A stretch of DNA of 64,000 bases from Marinobacter sp. S6332 (GTDB lineage: Bacteria > Pseudomonadota > Gammaproteobacteria > Pseudomonadales > Oleiphilaceae). The notes under the pieces are model-generated. The model had not been told where the DNA came from, did no database searches, and was given only the letters and a program-made list of their open reading frames with translations. Below are positions 24,419 through 33,982 of the stretch, piece by piece. Numbering within the stretch: position 1 is the first letter of the stretch; the number at the start of each line of letters is the position of its first letter. A program made the translations under genes and the position numbers. The stretch is from contig NZ_JALKAP010000006.1 of NCBI RefSeq assembly GCF_023016045.1, positions 191,909-255,908 of the forward strand, given 5' to 3'.

Positions 24419-25617
24419 AAACTGGAATAGCAGGCTTTCAAAGCCCTTGGCTTGCCTATGGGTTTCGGCCATTCTTTTTGTTGGCGGCTCTTTACGCTCC
24501 GTTTGCATTGGTTCCGTGGGTAGGTACGCTGCTTCAACAATTTACCTTGCCCATGGCGATGATGCCTATCCTTTGGCATGGCCATGAAATGCTGTTCGGG
24601 TTTGCCAGCGCTGCGTTGGTGGGCTTTTTATTAACCTCTATTCCATCCTGGGCGGGCGTACCCCATGTTCAAGGTAAAGCGCTTGCTGCTCTGGTTGTTT
24701 TATGGCTTCTGGGCAGGCTGGCATTTTGGTTGTCAGCAAGCCTACCGGGAGTCTTGATTGCAGCATTAAATATTGCATTTCCACTTTCCGTAATTTTCTG
24801 GGCAATGCCAGCTTTGCTATCTGCAACAGGGCGTAAACACCTAAGTATAGGTGTTGTATTACTGGCATTTGTCCTAATTCAGGGGCTGTTCTATTTAGGC
24901 TGGCTTTGGCCAGAATTAGCGTTGTTATCGCCTCAAGCTGCTCTTAACACTGCGGTAAATGTATTGCTTGTTTTGATCGCGCTGACAGCGTCACGCATAG
25001 TGCGGGTGGTTGCGATGGCCGCAAGAAATGAGGTTGGGGAAACTGGCCCAGTGCGTTTGACACCTGCCCGTGAGTATCTAGCAATTGTTTCCCTTATCTT
25101 TTACGTTGTGGCCGATATGCTTGCATCAGGGCACCCAGTTACCGGCTGGATTGCGCTGGCAGCCGCAGCCGCTCAGGCAGACAGGTTGAGCGAGTGGCCA
25201 TGGGGTAAGGCCATGGGCAAATTATATTTGTTACTACTGACAACGGCTTACCTATGGATGATTGCTGGCTTGTTTCTAGTGGGTATCAGCGCATTGGTGG
25301 ATAGCTTGCCTGGCTACGCCGGCCGTCACGCACTTTCTGTTGGCGCGGCTGGCACCGCTATTCTGGCTGTATTCTGCATTGCCGGGCTAAGGCATACGGG
25401 GCGTTCGCTGACTATGCCAAGTCTTATCTGGCCAGCACTGGGTGCGCTTTTTCTTACCGCATTGCTGCGCACCCTCGTGCCGATCTGGTGGCCAGAGATG
25501 TATTTGTTGGCTGGCGTTGGCTTGCCGTTTTTGCTGTGGTTGATTGCGTACTTACTGTACGTGATCGCTTATGCACGGTTTTTAGTTAGTGTGCGTGCAG
25601 ATGGGCTACCCGGTTGA
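24415..25617 (+). CDS. nnrS: NnrS family haem-copper membrane protein
   Basis: Polytopic 400-aa membrane protein with about 12 helices. NnrS in denitrifiers binds haem and copper and protects against nitric oxide. Typical features are the opening WLAYGFRPFFLLAALYA, the His-rich segment ILWHGHEMLFGF and the conserved GFLLTSIPSW. It is the last gene of the ABC operon (ATGA overlap with the binding-protein stop). It ends 5 bases from the convergent trpB. No nitrite- or NO-reductase genes are in this window. Confidence 0.9.
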   Translation: MKTGIAGFQSPWLAYGFRPFFLLAALYAPFALVPWVGTLLQQFTLPMAMMPILWHGHEMLFGFASAALVGFLLTSIPSWAGVPHVQGKALAALVVLWLLGRLAFWLSASLPGVLIAALNIAFPLSVIFWAMPALLSATGRKHLSIGVVLLAFVLIQGLFYLGWLWPELALLSPQAALNTAVNVLLVLIALTASRIVRVVAMAARNEVGETGPVRLTPAREYLAIVSLIFYVVADMLASGHPVTGWIALAAAAAQADRLSEWPWGKAMGKLYLLLLTTAYLWMIAGLFLVGISALVDSLPGYAGRHALSVGAAGTAILAVFCIAGLRHTGRSLTMPSLIWPALGALFLTALLRTLVPIWWPEMYLLAGVGLPFLLWLIAYLLYVIAYARFLVSVRADGLPG

Positions 25618-25622
25618 CCGAT

Positions 25623-26831
25623 TTAGTTCAGCCCCAGCTTCTCCGCCACGTAGTCGGCATCTTTGTCCCCACGGCCTGAAAGGTTAACCAGTATCGATTG
25701 TTCCTGCGACAGTTTAGGTGCCTCACGTATAGCCCAAGCTACAGCATGGGCGCTTTCCAACGCAGGAATGATCCCTTCTACTCGTGACAGCATCATGAAA
25801 GCGTCCAAGCACTCCGTGTCATCGGCGCTGGCGTATTCCACTCGGCCCAGATCTTTCAGGTAACTGTGCTGAGGACCGCTCCCCGGGTAGTCTAGCCCGG
25901 AAGCGATGGAATGGACTGGCAGCGGGTTGCCTTCGTCGTCTTCGAGCACATAACAGGCCATGCCGTGTATCTGGCCCGGCTTACCAAGGGTCATGGTGGC
26001 CGCGTGGCGTTTTGTGTCGAGCCCTTCTCCGGCGGGTTCGACGCCTATCAGTTTGACGCTTTCATCGTTCAAGAAAGCCGTAAAAATGCCCATAGCGTTA
26101 GAGCCGCCGCCTACACAGGCTGCTATGTAATTCGGTAGCTTGCTGTAGCGCTCCAGAAACTGCTCGCGGGCTTCGCGACCCACCACGGATTGAAAATCAC
26201 GAACCATACCCGGGAAAGGGTGTGGCCCAACGACTGAGCCAATTGCATAAATAAAGTTGTGTGGGTCTTTAAGGTACTCATCAAATGCGCTATCAACAGC
26301 GTCTTTTAGGGTCGCTGTGCCGCGAGTGACTGGAATTAACGTCGCCCCAAGAATTTTCATCTTGGTTACATTTGGGTGCTCTTTGGCAATATCCACAGTG
26401 CCCATGTGGATCTCGCAAGGAATGCCCACTAGAGCGCAAGCAGTTGCCAAGGCAACGCCATGCTGGCCAGCGCCAGTCTCTGCAATCACCTTGGTTTTGT
26501 TCATGAACTTCGCCAATAAGGCTTCACCCAAACAGTGATTTATTTTATGAGCGCCAGTGTGGTTCAGGTCTTCACGTTTCAGATAGATGCGGGCGCCTCC
26601 GAGTTTTTCGGATAACCGCCGTGCATAAAAAATCGGGCTCGGCCGGCCTACGTAATCTGCCAACAGATAGGCCAACTCTTCCTGAAAATCCTTACGTTGA
26701 CGGATTTCCTGATAGGCGACACTGATTTCGTCCATTACCTGCTTCATTTCCGGCGGCACAAACTGCCCGCCAAATTCACCAAAAAAGCCGTGTGCGTCGG
26801 GTAGGTTATCGTAGGGTGAGGAGGTGCTCAT
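25623..26831 (-). CDS. trpB: Tryptophan synthase beta chain (solitary)
   Basis: PLP enzyme that joins indole and serine to make tryptophan. The PLP lysine is in [11 protein letters not shown] (K96), the phosphate-binding loop is GGGSNAMG, and the substrate loop is [10 protein letters not shown]. 402 aa is normal for TrpB1-type chains that pair with TrpA. No trpA or trpF neighbour exists in the 26 kb on either side visible here, although trpB and trpA are usually adjacent. The gene may be relocated or a second copy. No trp leader or attenuator is visible upstream. Confidence 0.95.
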   Translation of the reverse strand: MSTSSPYDNLPDAHGFFGEFGGQFVPPEMKQVMDEISVAYQEIRQRKDFQEELAYLLADYVGRPSPIFYARRLSEKLGGARIYLKREDLNHTGAHKINHCLGEALLAKFMNKTKVIAETGAGQHGVALATACALVGIPCEIHMGTVDIAKEHPNVTKMKILGATLIPVTRGTATLKDAVDSAFDEYLKDPHNFIYAIGSVVGPHPFPGMVRDFQSVVGREAREQFLERYSKLPNYIAACVGGGSNAMGIFTAFLNDESVKLIGVEPAGEGLDTKRHAATMTLGKPGQIHGMACYVLEDDEGNPLPVHSIASGLDYPGSGPQHSYLKDLGRVEYASADDTECLDAFMMLSRVEGIIPALESAHAVAWAIREAPKLSQEQSILVNLSGRGDKDADYVAEKLGLN

Positions 26832-27082
26832 ATAGGGTGTCTCGCGCGAATTTATGAGGCAATCATAGCGCTCTCATGGGAGTCGCTCAAATACTACTCG
26901 GAAAGACTGCGTTTGCTCATTCGATGACAACCTGAATTCAAGTCAAATGATGCAATGTGGAGGATGCATTGAGAAAAGCTCAAAAAATTGATGCATGTCA
27001 AAATGATGGCCATATGTATATATGACTATTAAAAGAATATAAATAAATAACGAAAAAAACTATCCAGGTAGCGGGGCTTGCA

Positions 27083-29980
27083 ATGGACCGTGAGTACCTA
27101 CTCAAGAGGCAAGAGTTTACGTCTCCTTCCTTTGAGCAGCGCAGTCAAGGCGTGTTTCGGTTAACTCTGGGCCGCAAGCTGGCGTTGGTGGCGCTGGTTT
27201 TTTTGGTTCTGTGGAGTGTTCATGCCGGTGTCGGTTATTTTGGAACGAGTCAGGTCGCATCCTTTAGCGGGCTTGTGAACGAGGCTGGTAAGCTGCGAAT
27301 GCATAGTCAGCGTATCGCGTTGCTATCGATCGTTTGTGTGGCTAATGACGCAAGGGAACGTGCTACCGGCCCATCTTGTGCTGATGCTATCAAGCAGAGT
27401 ATCGATGGCTATGAGACGAGCCTTCAAGTCTTGAAGGCTGCCCCCTTTTCATTGTTGTTCGAAAGCGATCGTCAGCAGATTAAAATGAACGTTGAAGAGT
27501 TACAGGCTGCTTGGGCCAAGTATCGCGTTGCTGCTGAACTCGTGCTCAAACGCTTGCCTACGGGCGGATTTTCTGCTCAACAACAGTATCTTGAATCGAA
27601 TAACGAGCAGTTGTTGGCCCGGGCGCAAACTCTGACCGAACTGTTGGTTGCAAGCCAGCGTCGTGCTCAGGGTCTGCAGCACAAGGTATTAAACGCATTG
27701 CAGTTTTCAGGATTACTTCTGTTAATTGGAATTACATTTACAGGTTACCGGCAGGGCGTGCGCCCCTTGCGTAACCTGGCGCTTCTAGCGCGCCAATCCG
27801 AACTGGGTGATTACGGATGGCACCTCGAGTATCAGGCTGGAGATGAAGTAGGCGAACTGGTTGACGCCTTTAACAAGAGTAACCATAGAACCCGGCATCT
27901 TCTCGATCAGTTGCGGGAGGAGGCGGAGGTCGCGCGGTGTGCTGAAATAGAAACCGACAGCATCTTGGAGTCTGCTGCAGATGGGATAATCATCAGTTCG
28001 GGTGATGGAAACATTGTTCGGATGAATCGGGAGGCCGAGCGAATTTTCGGATACCCGCGAGAAGAGCTGTTGGGGCGAAATATTGATGACTTGGTTCCGC
28101 ATCGTTATCGAAAGGCTCACAGTGCCAATCACAGTCACTATATCAGCCAGCCAAAAGCTCGAGCGATGGGGGGCACCATCGCTGCTTTGCGCAAGGATGG
28201 CAAAGAGGTACCGGTAGAGATTAGCCTCAGCCCGGTAAGCGATAGTAGTCAGCACCGAGTGATCGCGGTGGTTCGGGATGCTACCCAGCGGTTGAAAATG
28301 GAGGCAGACCGGCAGCGCCTTTTGTCGATCCTTGATGCAACGCCAGACATCACTGCCATGTTTACGAAAGATCGGAAGCTGATATACCTCAACCCGGCAG
28401 GGCGGAGACTGCTTAGAGGAATTCACACTGAAGACGTCGCGAATCAAAAGCTGGATGATTTGTTAACCTCTGCTTCACTGCGACTGATACGCGAACAGGC
28501 CTTGCCCAAGGCTTTGTCTGATGGTCTTTGGAGTGGAGAACTTAAGCTATGGAGCGAGTCGGCAGGAGAAATTCCTGTTTTGTTACTACTGATTGCCCAC
28601 AGCAGCGGCGACGAAAATGAACGTCATTTGTCGGCAATTGCTAGAAACATTAGCGAGCGCAAGCGGTTTGAAGCAGAGCTGTTGCAGCGAGCCACCCATG
28701 ATGAGTTGACCGGTCTGGCTAACCGAACATTGTTTGAGGATCGTCTTGAGCAAGCTCTTAATCAGTCGCAGCGGAATAACCTGATGGTAGCTGTAGTGTT
28801 CATTGATCTCGATAACTTTAAGTTGGTTAACGATACGATGGGGCATGCAGTTGGTGACATGTTGCTACGTGAAATTGGGCGCCGACTAGAGACGCACTTG
28901 CGTAAGCATGACACCAAAGCCCGTCTGGGGGGAGATGAATTTACGGTTATTCTGGAACGTCTATCTAAGCCTGAAGATGCCATTACCATTGTAAGAAACC
29001 TGGGCGAGGTCCTGCGGCAGCCGATGCTGCTGATGGGACGGGAGTTTACTGTGACCACCAGCATGGGGGTTAGCATGTCTCCTTCTGATGGAAGTGATCC
29101 TGAAACCTTATTAATGCATGCCGATACAGCAATGTATCAGGCTAAATCAGCAGGGCGAAATAGGCATTGCTTTTTTGTGCCTGAGATGAATATAGAGGTC
29201 TCAGAGCGCCTGAATATTGAAAATGACTTACGACATGCTCTAGCTCACGATGAATTGAGGTTGCACTATCAGCCAGTGGTCGATGCTAAAAACAAAATGA
29301 TTGTTGGTTGTGAGGCGCTGTTGAGATGGCAGCATCCCAAGCACGGGTTTATGCAGCCAGACCGGTTCATTCCCATAGCCGAGGAAAGTGACCTCATTAT
29401 CGACATTGGGCAGTGGGTGTTAGAGCAAGCATGCCAGCAAGCTAGAAAGTGGCAGGATTTGGGGATTATGTCTGGTTTCGTGGCTGTTAATGTCTCTGCG
29501 CGCCAGTTGCGTGAGCCAGCATTAACACAGACGGTAGAGAAGGCTTTAGAGCTTAGTGGCCTGTCGCCACAGAAGCTTGAACTAGAGTTGACTGAAGGGA
29601 GTGTTTTGCAGGAAACGATCATGGCTCGCCAGATACTTGATGAAATTCAGGGGCTTGGGGTGAGGTTGGTGGCAGATGACTTTGGCACGGGGTATTCGAG
29701 TCTGAGTTTTTTGAAACTGTTCCGGTTCGATAAGGTGAAAATCGATCGCGAGTTCGTGCGCGATATGCTCTCTGATCGGGGTGATGCCGCCATCGTCAAG
29801 GCAACCATAGCCATGGCGCATGCGTTTGGCGCAACGGCTGTTGGGGAAGGGGTGGAAGAGATTTCTCAGATAGACACTCTGCGTAACATCGGCTGCGATC
29901 AATTGCAGGGATATTTTTTGGGGAAACCCATGCCAGTACAAGTACTAAATGACTTTTTGCAATCAAATTTGTCGGAATAA
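27083..29980 (+). CDS. GGDEF-EAL c-di-GMP protein with PilJ-like sensor, HAMP and two PAS domains
   Basis: Inner-membrane signalling protein of 965 aa. The N-terminal helix (about 38-55) is followed by a periplasmic PilJ/NarX-like four-helix sensor (LVNEAGKLRMHSQRIALLS), a second helix (about 205-225) and a HAMP linker. PAS domains follow at about 290-405 and 410-530. The GGDEF motif (GGDEF) is intact at 616-620, with an I-site RKHD five residues before it. The EAL motif sits at 744-746 (CEALLRWQHP) and DDFGTGYSSLS further on. Both enzymatic halves look intact, so the net direction (synthesis or breakdown of c-di-GMP) is not predictable. It is monocistronic after an AT-rich leader region. Confidence 0.93.
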   Translation: MDREYLLKRQEFTSPSFEQRSQGVFRLTLGRKLALVALVFLVLWSVHAGVGYFGTSQVASFSGLVNEAGKLRMHSQRIALLSIVCVANDARERATGPSCADAIKQSIDGYETSLQVLKAAPFSLLFESDRQQIKMNVEELQAAWAKYRVAAELVLKRLPTGGFSAQQQYLESNNEQLLARAQTLTELLVASQRRAQGLQHKVLNALQFSGLLLLIGITFTGYRQGVRPLRNLALLARQSELGDYGWHLEYQAGDEVGELVDAFNKSNHRTRHLLDQLREEAEVARCAEIETDSILESAADGIIISSGDGNIVRMNREAERIFGYPREELLGRNIDDLVPHRYRKAHSANHSHYISQPKARAMGGTIAALRKDGKEVPVEISLSPVSDSSQHRVIAVVRDATQRLKMEADRQRLLSILDATPDITAMFTKDRKLIYLNPAGRRLLRGIHTEDVANQKLDDLLTSASLRLIREQALPKALSDGLWSGELKLWSESAGEIPVLLLLIAHSSGDENERHLSAIARNISERKRFEAELLQRATHDELTGLANRTLFEDRLEQALNQSQRNNLMVAVVFIDLDNFKLVNDTMGHAVGDMLLREIGRRLETHLRKHDTKARLGGDEFTVILERLSKPEDAITIVRNLGEVLRQPMLLMGREFTVTTSMGVSMSPSDGSDPETLLMHADTAMYQAKSAGRNRHCFFVPEMNIEVSERLNIENDLRHALAHDELRLHYQPVVDAKNKMIVGCEALLRWQHPKHGFMQPDRFIPIAEESDLIIDIGQWVLEQACQQARKWQDLGIMSGFVAVNVSARQLREPALTQTVEKALELSGLSPQKLELELTEGSVLQETIMARQILDEIQGLGVRLVADDFGTGYSSLSFLKLFRFDKVKIDREFVRDMLSDRGDAAIVKATIAMAHAFGATAVGEGVEEISQIDTLRNIGCDQLQGYFLGKPMPVQVLNDFLQSNLSE

Positions 29981-29998
29981 ATAGACAGTGCTTACCCC

Positions 29999-31192
29999 TT
30001 AAACGGCTAGCCCCGCCGCCACCCCCGAAGCCCAGGCCCATTGAAAATTGTGCCCACCCAAGTGCCCCGTCACATCCACAACCTCGCCGATAAAATACAA
30101 GTTCGGATGCTCCAGTACGGCCATGGTTTTCGACGAAAGCTGGCGGGTGTCGACGCCGCCTAAGGTAACTTCTGCCGTTCGGTATCCCTCTGTGCCTGCC
30201 GGCTTAACGTTCCACTGGCCCAGCGTTTCCGAGATCTTTTCAAGATCGCTGTTCTTATAGTTCTGCATAGGGCCTTCCCACCGGTGTAGCTCGCTAAAGG
30301 TCTGTGCGAATCGCTTAGGCAAATGTTGGATAAGATATTGGGCGATGGTTGATTGTGGCTTTTGTTTGCGCAGAGATTCTAAATCTTCGCGAATGTTGCG
30401 TTCAGGCAGCAGATTGATGGTTAGCGGGTCGCCGGGTTGCCAGAAACTAGAGATTTGCAGCATTGATGGCCCGCTTAACCCACGATGTGTTACCAGCATG
30501 GGTTCACGGAAATGGTGGTTGTTGCAGGACGCTTCCACGGGGCAGCTAACACCAGAGAGCGGGGCCAGTTGTTGCTTCAATTCGGGATGCAGGGTGAAAG
30601 GCACAAGCCCAGCCCGGGTGGGCAGAATAGTAAGCCCGAATTGCCGTGCGACTTCGTAGCCAAAACCTGTGGCGCCCATGGTGGGTATGGAAAGGCCGCC
30701 ACAGGCGATAACCAGAGATTCGCAGGTGAGGGTGCCTGAACTGCTGTTAACGCGGTAGTTTCCAGCGCTCTGGGTAATGTTTTTTACGCTGGTTTTCATG
30801 CGAATTTCAGCTCCGGCCCATTCGCATTCCGTCAGCAGCATGGCCAGTATTTCTTTCGCGCTGTCTTTGCAGAACAGTTGGCCAGCGGCTTTTTCTTCGT
30901 GCTCAATGCCGTGGCGCTCAACAAGATCCAGAAAATTCTGAGGGGTATAGCGCTTAAGGGCGGAAATACAAAAGCGCGGATTATCCGATAGAAAATTGCT
31001 AGGCGTACTGTTCAGGTTGGTGAAGTTGCAACGCCCGCCACCAGACATGAGAATTTTTTTCCCCGGCTTGTTGGCGTGATCAATTACCAACACCTTGCGC
31101 CCGCGATAACCTGCTGTGGCGGCGCACATGAGGCCAGCGGCTCCGGCGCCGATAATGATCACATCGTACTGGTTGCTGGAACTTGCCGTCAT
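29999..31192 (-). CDS. FAD/NAD(P)-binding oxidoreductase, HI0933/YhiN family
   Basis: Flavoprotein of about 397 aa with an N-terminal dinucleotide-binding motif GAGAAGLMCAATAG directly after the start, and the family motif MSGGGRCNFTN. The C-terminus has FIGEVVDVTGHLGGHNFQWAWASG, the FAD-binding signature of this family. I chose ATG 31192 (MTASSSNQYDVIIIG). A longer frame to 31309 would overlap phzF and adds no family-like sequence. The biochemical role of the family is unknown. It lies 61 bases after phzF and may be co-transcribed with it. Confidence 0.88.
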   Translation of the reverse strand: MTASSSNQYDVIIIGAGAAGLMCAATAGYRGRKVLVIDHANKPGKKILMSGGGRCNFTNLNSTPSNFLSDNPRFCISALKRYTPQNFLDLVERHGIEHEEKAAGQLFCKDSAKEILAMLLTECEWAGAEIRMKTSVKNITQSAGNYRVNSSSGTLTCESLVIACGGLSIPTMGATGFGYEVARQFGLTILPTRAGLVPFTLHPELKQQLAPLSGVSCPVEASCNNHHFREPMLVTHRGLSGPSMLQISSFWQPGDPLTINLLPERNIREDLESLRKQKPQSTIAQYLIQHLPKRFAQTFSELHRWEGPMQNYKNSDLEKISETLGQWNVKPAGTEGYRTAEVTLGGVDTRQLSSKTMAVLEHPNLYFIGEVVDVTGHLGGHNFQWAWASGVAAGLAV

Positions 31193-31253
31193 TGCTGCTC
31201 GCCGGTTGGTTTGTGTGGCGCGCAGTATACCAGCCTCATAGCTTTGGTTCGGC

Positions 31254-32060
31254 TCATTCCAGATGAACCGCTCCTTCCATATAAAACGCAGCCTGCCCGG
31301 CGATTGCAACTCGGTCGCCTTTGAGCTCGCAGCGCAACACTCCGCCCCGTTCAGACAACTGCCTAGCTTCCAGTTTGGTTTTTCCGAGCTTTTCGGCCCA
31401 GTAGGGCACTAAAGCGCTGTGAATCGAGCCGGTAACAGGGTCTTCATCAATGCCGGAGCCAGGTACGAAATATCGGCTCACGAAATCAACCTGATCGCCG
31501 GGCGCAGTGATAATCAGGCCCTTATTGCCTAGCTGCTTGAGTATTCGCATATCTGGTTGCGCTGCTATTACAGCAGCCTCGTTTTCCAGAACGACCATAT
31601 AATTGGTGTCGTTCGTTACGTGGAACGCTGCTTCGGGCGCAGTGCCAAGAGCTTCAATGATAATCTTCGGCGTTTTCTGTTCTTCAATCCGGAGGTTTGG
31701 AAAGTCCAAAACCAGCCAGTTGTCTGTGGTCATGTGAACGCCCAAAGGGCCACTTTTGGAATGAAAGCGAATCAGGCTTTCGCCCCAACCTAACTTGTTA
31801 AAAATGACCCAAGCGCTAGCCTGAGTAGCGTGCCCGCAAAGCGGTACTTCTACGCGCGGAGTGAACCAGCGTATATGAAAATCTGCGCCCTCACGGTCAG
31901 CCTCACGCACAAAAAACGCCGTTTCCGCCAAATTATTTTCGGCGGCCAGTGCCTGCAAGGTTTCGTCCGGAAGCCAGCTTTCTAGAGGCATAACGGCGGC
32001 GGGGTTACCCTTGAAAATGTCGCTGGTAAACGCGTCTACCTGATAAATAGGGTAAGTCAT
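31254..32060 (-). CDS. PhzF family isomerase/epimerase
   Basis: Protein of 268 aa with the diaminopimelate-epimerase-like PhzF fold. The catalytic acid is expected in AENNLAETAFFV, and the cap motif CGHATQASAWVIF and the conserved FVPGSGIDEDPVTGSIHSALVPYW are present. PhzF of phenazine synthesis is one member, but no other phenazine gene is here, so phenazine production is not implied. The start overlaps the preceding 93-aa gene by 4 bases (ATGA), which fixes the frame. Confidence 0.9.
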   Translation of the reverse strand: MTYPIYQVDAFTSDIFKGNPAAVMPLESWLPDETLQALAAENNLAETAFFVREADREGADFHIRWFTPRVEVPLCGHATQASAWVIFNKLGWGESLIRFHSKSGPLGVHMTTDNWLVLDFPNLRIEEQKTPKIIIEALGTAPEAAFHVTNDTNYMVVLENEAAVIAAQPDMRILKQLGNKGLIITAPGDQVDFVSRYFVPGSGIDEDPVTGSIHSALVPYWAEKLGKTKLEARQLSERGGVLRCELKGDRVAIAGQAAFYMEGAVHLE

Positions 32061-32338
32061 GTTCTATTCTCCGGAAGCAAACGCTTAGCGTAGTGGTGAG
32101 CTTTGTAGCTGGCAAACTGAGCAAGTTCACGGGCACTGTAAAAATGGAGTTCGGGCAGGGCGGTGTGGTGTGTTGCCACCCAGTGTTCCTGATCCACTTT
32201 ATTCACAGAAAACCCTAAATGTTCCAGCCATTGGTGGCTAGTTTTCCCTCCGTCCTCAAATAATGACGGAACGTTTGGCTGAAACCCGAAAAGATTGTTA
32301 CGTGTTGCCGCCTGTGCGTGATTATTTGCTATGCCCAT
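32057..32338 (-). CDS. Unknown 93-aa protein coupled to phzF
   Basis: A small basic protein with two cysteine-free halves. It starts at ATG 32338 with a strong AAGGAG ribosome site (7 bases) and its stop overlaps the phzF ATG by 4 bases, so translation is real and coupled. Its sequence has several His and Trp residues (HQWLEHLGF, HHTALPELHFYS, KAHHYAKRL). No signal peptide or membrane segment is seen. I do not recognise the family. Its divergence from a MocR regulator suggests it is part of that regulator's target operon. Confidence 0.72.
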   Translation of the reverse strand: MGIANNHAQAATRNNLFGFQPNVPSLFEDGGKTSHQWLEHLGFSVNKVDQEHWVATHHTALPELHFYSARELAQFASYKAHHYAKRLLPENRT

Positions 32339-32421
32339 GATGAAACTCCTTCTTTTGTTTGCGATGTAGTCATTGTCCTCCTGTGCATACAGCCATAACA
32401 GATTCAGATAATATGATTTTG

Positions 32422-32480
32422 AACCGGTACAGAATGGTTGTTGCGCAATCTGTACCGGTTATTTTTGCCGGTATCTGTAC
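32422..32480. promoter_or_regulatory. Perfect 12-bp inverted repeat, likely MocR operator
   Basis: AACCGGTACAGA (32422-32433) and TCTGTACCGGTT (32449-32460) are exact inverted copies separated by 15 bases. A third half-site-like copy, CCGGTATCTGTAC, follows at 32468-32480. The region lies between the divergent 93-aa/phzF operon and the MocR gene. The long spacing between two large half-sites is usual for MocR dimers. Confidence 0.6.
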
Positions 32481-32566
32481 TCTTCTCGTTGGATGCCGAT
32501 CTGCTGCAATGGCAGCTCGCGAGCCGCTAAAGGCAAGTGAATGAGTGATTAAGCGAGGCAAATCGA

Positions 32567-33982
32567 ATGGGTGTTCTCTATAACCAAGTAGCAGATAGGC
32601 TGCAGGCGCTGATACAAGACGGCGTATACCGTGATGGCGACCGCCTGCCGGGTGTACGGATATTAAGCAAACAGATGGAAGTAAGTATTTCAACGGTACT
32701 GCAGGCGCACCAAACCCTAGAGGCCCGAGGTTACCTCCAAGCCCGGGAGCGCAGCGGGTATTTTGTGCGCTTACCTCTCGTTGATGTGCCAGAGCCGGTT
32801 ATGCGTAAGCATAGGGGCAAGCCTGTCCCTGTTAGTGCGCGCGAGATGACTTTGGACTTGTGTGCAGATGAGCAGAAGCGCATGGTGCCGCTGGCGACCG
32901 CCGTTCCCCATGCTGACTTTCTGCCGTTGCGGCAGATTCAGCAGAGCACGATGTGGGCGGCACGGCATGGCCTTGAGACGCTGGACTATGCGTTCCCCGG
33001 CAAAGAGTCACTGCGCCGACAGATTGCGCAGCGTATGGCTTCTGTGGGTGTTCCGGTTACGCCAGATGATGTTCTTGTCACCAACGGTGCTCAGGAAGCT
33101 ATTATCTTGGGTCTGCGTGCCGTTACCCAGCCCGGGGACATTGTTGCCGTTGAGTCGCCATCGTTTCCGGGTATTCTTCAGGCTCTTGAAGTGGTCGGGC
33201 TGCGAGCGATAGAAATACCCACTCACCCATCCGATGGCCTTAGCCTTGAAGGTTTGCAGCTCGCTTTGGAGCAGTGGCCCCTGAAAGCCTGTGTGGTGGT
33301 GAGCAATCACAGCAACCCTATGGGAGCCAGAATGCCGGACGAGCGCAAGAAGCAGCTTGTGTCCATGCTGGCCGCCGCTGATGTGCCTTTGATTGAAGAC
33401 GACATATACGGGGACCTTTATCACACAGGAGAAAGGCCAAGACCTGCCAAGGCCTTTGATTGCGCCGATAACGTGATTTACTGCAACTCTTTTTCAAAGA
33501 CCATTTCACCCGGGCTTAGGCTGGGTTGGATGTTGCCCGGTCGCCACATGGCAGGTGCCCGGCAGCAAAAATACTTTTCCAACCTGGCGACATCGTCTAT
33601 TCCGCAAATGGCGGTTGCGAACTTTCTTGAACAAGGCGGATACGATCGCTATCTACGCTCAGCCCGACAGAACTACCGCGAGGCGATAGAGCGCATGAGG
33701 GCTGCTGTGGCACGTTCATTTCCAGTAGGTACGGCAGTCAGCAGGCCTCAGGGTGGCTTTGTACTCTGGGTGCAATTGCCTGCTGGCGTTTCCGGCACAC
33801 GGGTTTATCACCGTGCTCGTGCAGAGAATATCAATGTGGCGCCGGGCCTGATGTTCTCGATTTCAGGGAAGTTTGAATCATGCCTCCGGCTAAACGGCGG
33901 TAATCCCTGGTGCGAGAGAATTGATCAAGCCATTGCGAGACTTGGTGCATTGACCCATGAAGAGCTGGCGCTGAATGCCTAA
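32567..33982 (+). CDS. MocR-type regulator: GntR DNA-binding domain fused to aminotransferase-like domain
   Basis: 471-aa transcription regulator with an N-terminal winged helix (about residues 5-70, LPGVRILSKQMEVSISTVLQAHQTLEARGYL) joined to a class I aminotransferase fold. The PLP-binding lysine is K311 in SFSKTISPGLRLGW, so it senses PLP or an amino compound. A GAGG ribosome site lies about 8 bases before ATG 32567. It is divergent from the 93-aa/phzF/HI0933 cluster and convergent with the FixJ-type regulator (4-base overlap at the stops). A perfect inverted repeat in the divergent gap is the probable operator. Confidence 0.92.
   Translation: MGVLYNQVADRLQALIQDGVYRDGDRLPGVRILSKQMEVSISTVLQAHQTLEARGYLQARERSGYFVRLPLVDVPEPVMRKHRGKPVPVSAREMTLDLCADEQKRMVPLATAVPHADFLPLRQIQQSTMWAARHGLETLDYAFPGKESLRRQIAQRMASVGVPVTPDDVLVTNGAQEAIILGLRAVTQPGDIVAVESPSFPGILQALEVVGLRAIEIPTHPSDGLSLEGLQLALEQWPLKACVVVSNHSNPMGARMPDERKKQLVSMLAAADVPLIEDDIYGDLYHTGERPRPAKAFDCADNVIYCNSFSKTISPGLRLGWMLPGRHMAGARQQKYFSNLATSSIPQMAVANFLEQGGYDRYLRSARQNYREAIERMRAAVARSFPVGTAVSRPQGGFVLWVQLPAGVSGTRVYHRARAENINVAPGLMFSISGKFESCLRLNGGNPWCERIDQAIARLGALTHEELALNA

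Noticed and set aside
27785-28447. 220-codon minus-strand ORF inside the GGDEF/EAL gene
   Set aside because: Antisense of a multi-domain gene whose PAS domains are readable; no ribosome site.
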